The notes beneath the pieces are model-generated. The model saw only the letters and a list, made by a program, of their open reading frames with translations, did not search any database and was not told the origin of the DNA. Shown here one piece after another: positions 1 to 5,657 of a DNA stretch of 5,791 nucleotides. How positions within the stretch are numbered: position 1 is the stretch's first letter; every line of letters begins with the position of its first letter. Source of the DNA: an uncultured Oscillibacter sp. (GTDB lineage Bacteria; Bacillota; Clostridia; Oscillospirales; Oscillospiraceae); NCBI RefSeq assembly GCF_910587525.1, contig NZ_CAJULS010000140.1, forward strand, positions 1-5,791, in the 5' to 3' direction. Both the position numbers and the translations under genes were made by a program.

Positions 1-8
1 AAATCAGA

Positions 9-23
9 GCCGCTGAAAGCGGC
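9..23. repeat. Small GC-rich hairpin at left edge
   Basis: GCCGC and GCGGC arms of 5 bp flank the loop TGAAA. No T-run follows on the plus strand, and only a short ATTT lies beyond it on the minus strand. It could be a short RNA structure in the leader of a leftward transcript starting near position 42, but the stem is short enough to occur by chance in GC-rich DNA. Confidence 0.2.
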
Positions 24-52
24 CTGCTGCAGCTTACACACCGCAGTATTTA

Positions 53-72
53 AAAAGAATCATGATTCTTTT
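53..72. promoter_or_regulatory. Perfect 20-bp palindrome, possible operator
   Basis: AAAAGAATCATGATTCTTTT reads identically on both strands. It sits in the AT-rich gap beyond the upp terminator. On the minus strand it fills the spacer of a possible leftward promoter (TTGAAA at 77-72, 17-bp spacer, weak -10 TAAATA at 54-49), so it may be an operator for a gene left of the window. There is no G/C-rich stem and no clear transcript, so a dimeric-repressor site fits better than a terminator. The protein that would bind it cannot be named from sequence; it resembles Fur/PerR-type boxes only in being AT-rich and palindromic. Confidence 0.4.
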
Positions 73-100
73 CAAGATATCCAAATTATAAAAACGCCCT

Positions 101-139
101 GAGAAGAGAAAGGGCCGGGAACTAAAGCTCCCGGCCCTT
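101..139 (-). terminator. Terminator after upp
   Basis: An 11-bp perfect stem (AAGGGCCGGGA at 110-120 pairs with 129-139) closes an 8-nt loop. It starts 3 bp past the upp stop. On the minus strand the stem is followed by a pyrimidine-rich tract (TTCTCTTCTC, 110-101) and then by a TTTTT run at 95-91. This is an imperfect U-tract, but position and stem strength make it the likely end of the tsaE-tsaB-unknown-upp transcript. Confidence 0.75.
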
Positions 140-142
140 CCT

Positions 143-775
143 TTACTTTGTCCCAAAGATTCGATCCCCGGCATCTCCCAGCCCCGGAACGATATAGCCC
201 TTATCATTGAGCTTCTCGTCCACCGCGCCGCAGTAGATGTCCACATCCGGATGACTCTTCTGAATTCGCTCAATACCCTCCGGGGCGGCCAGAAGCACCA
301 TCAGCTTGATATTGGTGCAGCCGTACTCCTTCATAAACCCGATGGCGGCGTCGGCGCTGCCACCGGTGGCCAGCATGGGATCTACGATCAGGACATCCCG
401 CTCCGTCACATCCTTGGGCATCTTGCAGAAGTACTTCACCGGCTCCAGAGTCTCCTCGTCCCTGTACAGACCGATGTGGCCCACCCGGGCGCCGGGAACC
501 ATCCGCAGCACGCCGTCCACCAGTCCCAGGCCCGCCCGCAGGATGGGTACCACGGCGAACTTCTTTCCCTTGAGGGTGGGGGCGGTGGTCTTGCAAATGG
601 GGGTCTCCACCTCCCGCTCCGTCAGGGGCAGGTCCCGGGTAGCCTCATAGGTAATGAGCATCCCAATCTCGCTGACCAGCTCCCGGAAGTCTTTAACGCT
701 GGTGTTCTTGTCCCGCAGGATAGTCAGCTTGTGAGCCACCAGAGGGTGGTCCATGACGTGTACTTTGCCGTTCAT
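143..775 (-). CDS. upp: Uracil phosphoribosyltransferase
   Basis: This enzyme makes UMP and pyrophosphate from uracil and PRPP in the cytoplasm, the main pyrimidine base salvage step. The 210-residue product matches the usual length of about 208-210. The PRPP-binding loop VDPMLATGGSA is at residues 131-141, the uracil-binding segment PGLGDAGDR is at 197-205 near the C-terminus, and the family stretch VVPILRAGLGLVDG is at 75-88. The start at 775 is chosen because AGGAGGAG lies 8 bases upstream. An in-frame ATG at 805 would overlap the previous stop as ATGA and add ten residues, but it has no ribosome site and the extra residues are not family-like. It is the last gene of the operon, 26 bp after its neighbour. 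No PyrR-type attenuator is visible, so it probably follows the upstream operon promoter. Confidence 0.97.
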   Translation of the reverse strand: MNGKVHVMDHPLVAHKLTILRDKNTSVKDFRELVSEIGMLITYEATRDLPLTEREVETPICKTTAPTLKGKKFAVVPILRAGLGLVDGVLRMVPGARVGHIGLYRDEETLEPVKYFCKMPKDVTERDVLIVDPMLATGGSADAAIGFMKEYGCTNIKLMVLLAAPEGIERIQKSHPDVDIYCGAVDEKLNDKGYIVPGLGDAGDRIFGTK

Positions 776-801
776 ACGAATCTCTCCTCCTATTTTGTAA
801 G

Positions 802-1353
802 TCATATTCCCGTGATTTGCAGCTTCAATGTGTCCGCGAGAACGATGGCGTCCTTTCTGGACAGTGTGCCGATACAGATAAAACGCCGGCCTTCCTCAAG
901 AACCGCGTGAATACTTCCAGGCTCCGCCGTATACTCGTCCCACAGCAGTGCCACCGCGCCCTGGCCGCCAGGGCTCTGTATAACCCCGCAGACCGGCGCG
1001 GTAATCGGCTGTCCGCTGGCGCCGTAGAACTGATCCCCGCCGGGCTCTGACGTCAGGCGGACCCATGTACCGGGGTCCATGTCCAGACCGCCGATCCAAA
1101 AGTTCCCCACAAAGGTCCGCTTTCCCGCCCGGTTACAGGTATATGTCCCCCGGATGACAGCCTCGTGGTCCGCCGCGTAATCCACGTCGTCCGCGCGGTA
1201 CTCCACCGCCGTGCCCGACCAGGAGACCTCCTCCGAGTGAGGCATATACCAAACCGCCAGAAACGCCGCCAGACACAAAACGGCCAAGCCGGCCAGCCAT
1301 TTCCAAAGCCGCCCGGACAGGGGGCTCACTTTTTCATTGGTCACCTTTTCCAT
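802..1353 (-). CDS. Unknown membrane-anchored extracytoplasmic protein
   Basis: I do not recognise this 183-residue protein. It has a short, charged N-terminal tail (residues 1-16, MEKVTNEKVSPLSGRL), then one hydrophobic segment at about 17-37 with no obvious signal-peptidase site, then an acidic domain of about 145 residues rich in Gly, Thr, Trp and Tyr, suggesting a beta-rich fold outside the membrane. Only two cysteines lie in that domain before the last 25 residues (in the TYTCN and APVCG stretches), with a third in RFICIG near the C-terminus. The start at 1353 overlaps the tsaB end by 13 bp, with AAGGAG 10 bases and GGGAG 4 bases upstream; translation is probably coupled. An open frame continues upstream inside tsaB but is low-complexity Gly/Arg/Ala and is rejected. 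The place is between tsaB and upp, where rimI often follows tsaB; nothing here resembles an acetyltransferase. Confidence 0.8.
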   Translation of the reverse strand: MEKVTNEKVSPLSGRLWKWLAGLAVLCLAAFLAVWYMPHSEEVSWSGTAVEYRADDVDYAADHEAVIRGTYTCNRAGKRTFVGNFWIGGLDMDPGTWVRLTSEPGGDQFYGASGQPITAPVCGVIQSPGGQGAVALLWDEYTAEPGSIHAVLEEGRRFICIGTLSRKDAIVLADTLKLQITGI

Positions 1354-2072
1354 TGGTCTCCCGCTCCTTTTCCATTGGTCTCCCGCTCCTTTTTCAGCCG
1401 CTCCGCCTGGGGCGGGCGCAGGTAGACGGGCAGCAGCTCCTGGGCGGAGACCAGGCCGCCGCGCCCGGCCGCCTCCTCCGCCTCCAGAGCCACGGTGACG
1501 GCGCTCTGCATCACCAGATAGGGCGGGGCCAGACGGCAGGCCACTCCCGCCGCCGTCAACGCGTCCGCGCACAGCTTTCCACCGTCGCCCACGATGATCT
1601 TGCGCCTGGCGTCCTGCTGCAGCTCCTCCGCCAGTTCCTCCAGGCCAATGGCCCGGTCCGGCGTCAGACGGGTCAGCCGCCCGTCCTCTGCCTCAAACAG
1701 GGCGTTGTAGATCTGGCTCCGCCGGGCGTCCATGGCACAGACCACCAGTCCGTCCATAAAAGCCACATTCCGGGCCATGGCCGCCAGGGTGGACACGCCA
1801 ACGGCGGGCTTGTCCGCCGCAAAGGCCAGCCCCTTGGCAGCGGAGACACCGATGCGAATACCGGTAAAGGACCCGGGGCCAACCGCCACCGCTACGGCGT
1901 CCATGTCCGCCATAGTGAGGTCCGCATTTCTCAGAATGTGCTCCACAATGGGCATCAGGGTCCGGCTGTGGGTGAGACCGGTATCCTGGAAACCCGCGGC
2001 CAGCACCCTCCCCTCTTCTGTCACAGCGGCGGAAACTGCCTTGGCAGAGGTCTCCAGTGCCAGTATCTTCAT
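1341..2072 (-). CDS. tsaB: tRNA t6A biosynthesis protein TsaB
   Basis: TsaB is the inactive-kinase-fold partner of TsaD; with TsaE they transfer threonylcarbamoyl from TC-AMP (made by TsaC/Sua5) to A37 of ANN-decoding tRNAs. The 243-residue product carries the family marks in order: LALETS at residues 4-9, the signature GPGSFTGIRIG at 65-75, MDARRSQIYNALF at 114-126, and LLPVYLRPPQAER at 213-225. The ATG at 2072 overlaps the tsaE stop as ATGA and has AAGGAG 10 bases upstream. The last dozen residues (NGKGAGDQWKR) come from a 22-bp tandem duplication read in a shifted frame and are probably not conserved; without it the protein would end five residues sooner. TsaD and TsaC are not in the window. 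Confidence 0.96.
   Translation of the reverse strand: MKILALETSAKAVSAAVTEEGRVLAAGFQDTGLTHSRTLMPIVEHILRNADLTMADMDAVAVAVGPGSFTGIRIGVSAAKGLAFAADKPAVGVSTLAAMARNVAFMDGLVVCAMDARRSQIYNALFEAEDGRLTRLTPDRAIGLEELAEELQQDARRKIIVGDGGKLCADALTAAGVACRLAPPYLVMQSAVTVALEAEEAAGRGGLVSAQELLPVYLRPPQAERLKKERETNGKGAGDQWKR
1350..1393 (-). repeat. 22-bp perfect tandem duplication at the tsaB/unknown-gene junction
   Basis: Positions 1372-1393 and 1350-1371 are identical 22-bp copies. On the minus strand each reads AAAAGGAGCGG followed by GAGACCAATGG, so each contains a complete ribosome site and an ATG. A third partial copy of the motif (GACCAATG then A-run) lies at 1342-1330. The first copy is read in the normal tsaB frame and the second in a +1 frame because 22 is not a multiple of three. 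Confidence 0.95.
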
Positions 2073-2500
2073 GCAAGATCCACTCCTTCCACGGTGACAG
2101 TGCGCCAGTTCTCATTGTCCGGGCAGCAGCGCAGGGCAACCCAAACGGTCTCCGGCGGCAGCGCCTCCTCCACCCGCTCGCTCCACTCCACAGCACAGAC
2201 GCCGCCCCTGGTCAGATAGTCGTCCCAGCCGATGTCAAACAGGTCCTCCGCCCCCTCCAGGCGGTACAGATCAAAGTGAAACAGGGGCAGCCGCCCGCCC
2301 TCGTACTCATTGACGATGGTAAATGTGGGGCTGGTAACTCTGGCCCGGCACCCCAGGCCCCGGGCCAGGCCCCGGGTAAAGGCAGTCTTTCCCATGCCCA
2401 GATCCCCCTGATACGCCACCACCGCCCCAGGAAAGAGCCGCTCCGCCAGACGGCAGCCAAGCGCCTCCGTCTCCGCCTCGCTGCGGGTGAGAAATTCCAC
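2069..2500 (-). CDS. tsaE: tRNA t6A biosynthesis ATPase TsaE
   Basis: TsaE is the small P-loop ATPase that binds TsaB-TsaD and is needed for multiple turnover in bacterial t6A synthesis. The product is 143 residues, typical for the family (about 140-155). The Walker A loop GDLGMGKT is at residues 32-39 (Met where most members have Ala). SPTFTIVNEY at 57-66, the HFDLYRL segment at 75-81 and the C-terminal AVEWSERV at 103-110 are all family signatures. The start is GTG at 2500, with AAGGGGG 8 bases upstream; there is no better ATG. It is the first gene of the operon, with a well-formed promoter about 35 bp upstream, and its stop overlaps the tsaB start by 4 bp. Confidence 0.96.
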   Translation of the reverse strand: MEFLTRSEAETEALGCRLAERLFPGAVVAYQGDLGMGKTAFTRGLARGLGCRARVTSPTFTIVNEYEGGRLPLFHFDLYRLEGAEDLFDIGWDDYLTRGGVCAVEWSERVEEALPPETVWVALRCCPDNENWRTVTVEGVDLA

Positions 2501-2520
2501 GGTCCTGTCCCCCTTATGTT

Positions 2521-2534
2521 TGATGTTAACATCA
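2521..2534. promoter_or_regulatory. 14-bp perfect palindrome on the predicted tsaE start site
   Basis: TGATGTTAACATCA is self-complementary. It begins on the last base of the tsaE -10 and its centre falls at the predicted transcription start (about 2527). A repressor bound here would block the leftward promoter and leave the rightward one free. The regulator is unknown, and no regulator gene is in the window. Confidence 0.4.
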
Positions 2535-2562
2535 GTATATCACATTTTGAACAGAGTGTAAA
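2534..2562 (-). promoter_or_regulatory. Promoter of the tsaE-tsaB-unknown-upp operon
   Basis: On the minus strand TTTACA (2562-2557), a 17-bp spacer and TATACT (2539-2534) are present, with a TG extension one base before the -10. Each hexamer differs from the sigma-A consensus by one base. Transcription should start near 2527, giving a leader of roughly 27 bases before the tsaE GTG. Confidence 0.8.
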
Positions 2563-2577
2563 AACAAATTTCCAGCG

Positions 2578-2606
2578 TTTACAGCATTTTTTATTTGTGG
2601 TATACT
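2578..2606 (+). promoter_or_regulatory. Promoter of the SEDS-family gene
   Basis: TTTACA (2578-2583), a 17-bp spacer and TATACT (2601-2606) are present, with TGG just before the -10 as an extended -10. It has the same hexamers and spacing as the divergent tsaE promoter, and the two -35 boxes are 15 bp apart. Transcription should begin near 2613, about 31 bases before the ATG at 2644. Confidence 0.8.
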
Positions 2607-2643
2607 GACTTTGTCAAAATCCTCCATCAAAAAGGAGCGTCTT

Positions 2644-3831
2644 ATGGCGGACCGGTTAAAAAGCATCCTAGCAGACTTCTTCCAGCAGGCCGATCTGGTA
2701 CTGCTGGGGCTCTGCTGTGTCTCCACGCTGTACGGCATGGTGCTGATTTTCAGCGCCACCCACTTTATGGAAACTGCCAAAGTCATCCGCTACGTGGGCG
2801 TGCAGGGTGCCGCCATGGCCATCGGCATCTGCGCATACATTTTCATGTCTATGCTGGACCTGGAAAATGTGATGAAGCGCTGGAAATGGCTGGTTGTATT
2901 CAACATCGTTTTTATTGGTCTGCTGCGGACTCCCCTGGGCGTGGGACACAGCACCGGCAATGTAGCCTGGTTAAAATTTCCGGACATCCCCTTCCAGATT
3001 GGTCCGGCGGAGGTGGTGAAAATCTCCTTTACTCTGCTGTTGGCCAAGCAGCTGGAGTGGCTGCGGGAGGAGAAACGGGACCTGAAATCCTTTCGCTCCG
3101 CCCTTCTGGCGGCGGGACACACGCTCCTTCTGATGGGCTGGTACGTGGTTATATCCAGGGATATGGGCAATGCCCTCACATTCTTTTTCATCTTTTTGTG
3201 CATGGCCTTCGCGGCGGGCTTTGCCCTGCGGTGGTTTGTGCTGCTGTTTGCCGGCATCGGTGGAACTGCGGCGGCGATGCTGACCCTGGACCTGGTGCCG
3301 AAATCCATGGAGTACATGGTCAACCGCTTCCGGATCCTCTTTGACCACAGCCTGGATCCCCTGGGCGTCGGCTGGCAACAGACCCGGAGCCTGCTGGCAA
3401 TCGGTTCCGGCGGCGTGTTCGGCCAGGGGTACATGAACGGCACCCAGTCGCAGAGCAGTGAGAGCCAGTCCCTTCCCATGCGGTGGACGGACTTTATTTT
3501 CTCTGTCTGCGGCGAGGAATTGGGGCTGATCGGATGCCTTCTCATCATTCTGCTGCTGACAGCGGTGATTTTCCGGGTGCTACTGGTGGCAAAGCGGGCT
3601 CAGAGCCATTTTCACAGCTATGTCTGCGTGGGCATGGCCGCCATGCTGATTTACCAGGCCGTCATCAATATCGGCATGTGTCTCTTTGTTATGCCTACTA
3701 TCGGCGTCACTCTTCCCTTTTTCAGCTATGGCGGCTCCTCCATCGTCATGCTGTATACCGCCATGGGCGTGGTTTCTAACATCAAAAAACGAACACTCTC
3801 CATGGAGCGCCGGGGACGGGCCCTTCTGTAA
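2644..3831 (+). CDS. FtsW/RodA/SpoVE (SEDS) family peptidoglycan glycosyltransferase
   Basis: SEDS proteins are multi-pass membrane enzymes that polymerise lipid II into glycan strands, normally paired with a class B penicillin-binding protein. The 395-residue product has about ten hydrophobic segments. Family marks are AWLKFPDIPFQIGPAEVVKI (residues 108-127, with the conserved Trp at 109), DPLGVGWQQTRSLLAIGSGG near the middle, NGTQSQ, WTDFIFSVCGEELGLIG with Asp283 matching the catalytic Asp of RodA/FtsW, and LPFFSYGGSSIVMLYTAMG near the C-terminus. The start at 2644 is set by AAGGAG 6 bases upstream; an in-frame TTG at 2611 would lie before the expected transcript start. Oddities are IGPAE where most have QPSE, RDMGNAL for the usual PDLGTAL, and LPMRWTDF for LPExHTDF. 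No mre, fts or class B PBP gene is adjacent, so I leave RodA versus FtsW open; it reads closer to RodA. Confidence 0.92.
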   Translation: MADRLKSILADFFQQADLVLLGLCCVSTLYGMVLIFSATHFMETAKVIRYVGVQGAAMAIGICAYIFMSMLDLENVMKRWKWLVVFNIVFIGLLRTPLGVGHSTGNVAWLKFPDIPFQIGPAEVVKISFTLLLAKQLEWLREEKRDLKSFRSALLAAGHTLLLMGWYVVISRDMGNALTFFFIFLCMAFAAGFALRWFVLLFAGIGGTAAAMLTLDLVPKSMEYMVNRFRILFDHSLDPLGVGWQQTRSLLAIGSGGVFGQGYMNGTQSQSSESQSLPMRWTDFIFSVCGEELGLIGCLLIILLLTAVIFRVLLVAKRAQSHFHSYVCVGMAAMLIYQAVINIGMCLFVMPTIGVTLPFFSYGGSSIVMLYTAMGVVSNIKKRTLSMERRGRALL

Positions 3832-3846
3832 GATATCCTCTGAAAA

Positions 3847-3877
3847 ATTCTCCGGCGGCAGACTGCCGCCGGAGAAT
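3847..3877. terminator. Strong hairpin after the SEDS gene
   Basis: A 14-bp perfect stem (ATTCTCCGGCGGCA at 3847-3860 with 3864-3877) closes a 3-nt loop, 15 bp past the stop. On the plus strand it is followed by the weak tract AATTTCT. On the minus strand the stem runs into TTTTT, a better U-tract. It may terminate leaky in the plus direction, letting some transcript reach the SLH gene, which has no clear promoter of its own, and also block antisense transcription. Confidence 0.6.
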
Positions 3878-3936
3878 AATTTCTGGAAAGAAGCGGACAC
3901 TACCACTACATTCCATGAAAACAGGAGGAAAGCCAC

Positions 3937-4926
3937 TTGAAAAGCAGTTTCACAAGACGGACCGCCGTTCTGGCTCTGGCGGCGGCTCTGGTACTGGGCA
4001 ACAGCGCTTCAGCACTGTTTGGAAAGAAGACAGAACAGCCCGAGGCGGAGGAGGGTGCGCCCCAGGCCCGGGACCTGGAGACCAAGACCTACCGGGGAAT
4101 CTCCTGCCAAGGCCAGTTCCTGGCTGAGGACAACGAGGGCGAGACGCTGACCTTCTCCCTGGCAGACCAGCCCAGAAAAGGCGTAGTGGTCATTGAGGGA
4201 GATACCTTCACCTACGCCCCCGACGACGGCATCACCGGCAGCGACAGCTTCACCTACACCGCCACCGACAGTGCCGGACACACTTCCCTGCCCGCCACGG
4301 TAAAAATTTTCATTGAGAAGGCCCGCTCTGGCGTCACCTATGCCGACACTGCCGGCAATCCGGCGGCAGCTGCAGCCCAGGAGCTGGCAGAAGCGGGGAT
4401 CTTTACCGGCTGCAAAATCGGAGACCAGTACTTTTTCGAGCCGGACCGCCCCGTCTCCCGGGGAGAGTTCCTGGCCATGGTCATGGAGGCCTCTGGCCGG
4501 GAGGTCACTGCCGTCACCATGACCGGCTTCTGTGACGACGAAGCCATTCCCACCTGGGCCAAGGCATACGCCGCGGCCGGCGTAACCGATGGTGTGATGC
4601 AGGGCACCGCTACGGCGGAGGGCTTGGCCTTCCGCAGCGGCGACGCCATCACCTTCAACGAAGCCGCCACAGTCCTGGACCGGGTTCTGGACCTTGGCAA
4701 TGTGGAGCTGGACGTCTGGTACGCAGACCGGGAGGAGGTTCCCTCCTGGGCGGCCCAGGCCGTCGGGAACATGGAGGCCGTCAGCGTGCTGGCGGCGGGT
4801 AGCTTCGGCAGTCTGACCATGGAGGAGCCAGTGACCCGAGGCGACGCAGCCCAAATGCTTACCGCCGCAAAAACTCTTCTGGAAGGCCAGGAAGAGAAGT
4901 CGGGCCCGTTCGGCTGGCTGAAATGA
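3937..4926 (+). CDS. Exported SLH-repeat protein with an Ig/cadherin-like domain
   Basis: This is a 329-residue surface protein expected to bind secondary cell-wall polymer through its SLH repeats. The signal peptide is residues 1-26 (KSSFTRR, a hydrophobic core, cleavage likely after ASA 24-26). A linker rich in Glu, Gln and Pro follows, then an Ig/cadherin-like domain at about 49-128, marked by GDTFTYAPDDGITGSDSFTY (88-107). Three SLH repeats are at about 134-187, 198-252 and 261-315. The TRAE-type motifs are SRGE (174-177), TFNE (239-242) and TRGD (300-303); the second lacks the usual Arg. No catalytic domain is visible, so a structural or adhesive role is inferred. The start is TTG at 3937 with AGGAGG 8 bases upstream. 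No convincing promoter lies in 3878-3936, so readthrough from the SEDS gene is possible. Confidence 0.88.
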   Translation: MKSSFTRRTAVLALAAALVLGNSASALFGKKTEQPEAEEGAPQARDLETKTYRGISCQGQFLAEDNEGETLTFSLADQPRKGVVVIEGDTFTYAPDDGITGSDSFTYTATDSAGHTSLPATVKIFIEKARSGVTYADTAGNPAAAAAQELAEAGIFTGCKIGDQYFFEPDRPVSRGEFLAMVMEASGREVTAVTMTGFCDDEAIPTWAKAYAAAGVTDGVMQGTATAEGLAFRSGDAITFNEAATVLDRVLDLGNVELDVWYADREEVPSWAAQAVGNMEAVSVLAAGSFGSLTMEEPVTRGDAAQMLTAAKTLLEGQEEKSGPFGWLK

Positions 4927-4930
4927 ACAC

Positions 4931-4974
4931 AGCGATCCCTCCGGAGAGAACCGGCTCTCCGGAGGGCGCTTTTA
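4931..4974 (+). terminator. Terminator after the SLH gene
   Basis: A 12-bp perfect stem (CCCTCCGGAGAG at 4937-4948 with 4955-4966) encloses the loop AACCGG. AGCG and CGCT extend it across a 2-base bulge, and CTTTT follows. It lies just past the stop codon at 4926 and has the form of a classical intrinsic terminator. Confidence 0.85.
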
Positions 4975-5000
4975 TGTCAAAAGAAAATCTTCCAAAAAAG

Positions 5001-5029
5001 TTGTATCTCCGTCTCAGTGCTGATATAAT
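5001..5029 (+). promoter_or_regulatory. Promoter of the PAP2 phosphatase gene
   Basis: TTGTAT (5001-5006), a 17-bp spacer and a perfect TATAAT (5024-5029) are present, with TGA directly before the -10 (extended -10). The predicted start near 5036 gives a leader of about 40 bases. It follows the SLH-gene terminator, so this gene appears to be its own unit. Confidence 0.8.
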
Positions 5030-5075
5030 TTTCTTATCCTCACACCCCTCAAAGCGCTGCATAAAGGAGTCATCA

Positions 5076-5609
5076 ATGCAAACTTTGGAATTTTCGATTT
5101 TGAACTGGATTCAGGCCAGTCTGCGCTGCGAACTTCTGGACACCGTACTATCCCTGGTCAGCGAACTCAGCAACCATGGAGAAATCTGGATTCTGCTGGC
5201 GCTGGTCCTGTTCGCCATCCGCAAAACACGCCGACAGGGCGCCGCCGTCATCTGCGGCCTCGTGCTGGATCTGATCGCCTGCAATCTATTGTTAAAGCCC
5301 CTGTTTGGCCGTATCAGGCCTTTTGCTGTCAATCCGGCCGTCACTCTGCTCATTAGGCCGCCCTTGGACGCGTCCTTCCCCTCAGGGCACACCGCGGCAT
5401 CCTTTGCCGCCGTCTTCGCTCTGAAAGCGTCTGGAAATCCGCTGTGGAAACCGGCACTGGGGCTGGCTGTGTTGATTGCCTTCTCCCGGCTGTATTTATA
5501 CGTCCATTGGCCCAGCGACGTGCTGGGTGGAGCCCTGCTGGGAACCGCCGTCGGCTGGATGGGAGCAAAGCTGGCGGCGGTTATCGGTACACGATTGCAC
5601 TGGCTGTAA
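5076..5609 (+). CDS. PAP2-family membrane phosphatase
   Basis: This family removes phosphate from lipid phosphates at the membrane; small members of this size include BcrC/YbjG-type undecaprenyl pyrophosphate phosphatases and phosphatidylglycerol-phosphate phosphatases. The 177-residue product has all three catalytic motifs: KPLFGRIRP at residues 74-82 (K-x6-R-P), PSGH at 102-105, and SRLYLYVHWPSD at 137-148 (S-R-x5-H-x3-D, with His144 and Asp148). Hydrophobic segments surround these, as expected for five to six membrane spans. The start at 5076 has AAGGAG 7 bases upstream and lies past the promoter; an in-frame ATG at 4923 would lie before the terminator and is rejected. Its neighbours are cell-envelope genes, which favours undecaprenyl pyrophosphate as substrate, but this is inference. 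Confidence 0.92.
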   Translation: MQTLEFSILNWIQASLRCELLDTVLSLVSELSNHGEIWILLALVLFAIRKTRRQGAAVICGLVLDLIACNLLLKPLFGRIRPFAVNPAVTLLIRPPLDASFPSGHTAASFAAVFALKASGNPLWKPALGLAVLIAFSRLYLYVHWPSDVLGGALLGTAVGWMGAKLAAVIGTRLHWL

Positions 5610-5631
5610 ACGGCCCCAAAAAATATCTGAA

Positions 5632-5657
5632 AAAATGCAAAAAAACGCTTGCATTTT
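5632..5657 (+). terminator. AT-rich hairpin after the PAP2 gene, overlapping the tRNA promoter
   Basis: A 9-bp perfect inverted repeat (AAAATGCAA at 5632-5640 and TTGCATTTT at 5649-5657) has an 8-nt loop. It lies 22 bp past the stop at 5609 and ends in TTTT, so it could be a weak terminator. The right arm is also the -35 box (TTGCAT) of the predicted tRNA promoter, so an operator role cannot be excluded. Confidence 0.45.

Noticed and set aside
776..805. In-frame ATG at 805 for upp, overlapping the previous stop as ATGA
   Set aside because: There is no ribosome site ahead of it, the ten extra residues are not typical of the family, and AGGAGGAG is well placed for the ATG at 775.
251..910. Long plus-strand open frame opposite upp
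   Set aside because: It is antisense to a clear upp gene, has low-complexity Gly/His/Gln-rich translation with no family signature, and has no ribosome site. GC-rich codon bias keeps the reverse frames open.
1354..1572. Upstream extension of the unknown gene into tsaB
   Set aside because: The added 73 residues are Gly/Arg/Ala/Pro low complexity and read tsaB in another frame; the ATG at 1353 has good ribosome sites.
1353..2219. 288-codon plus-strand open frame opposite tsaB
   Set aside because: It is wholly antisense to tsaB and part of tsaE, with an Arg/Gln/His-rich translation and no motif; a compositional shadow.
2353..2376. 12-bp tandem repeat (CCAGGCCCCGGG twice) in tsaE
   Set aside because: It is in frame and encodes RGLA-RGLG, which matches the family's normal helix after the Walker A loop; probably a protein constraint plus codon bias.
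4923..5075. Upstream start for the PAP2 gene
   Set aside because: The extension would run through the SLH-gene terminator and precede the gene's own promoter; AAGGAG supports 5076.
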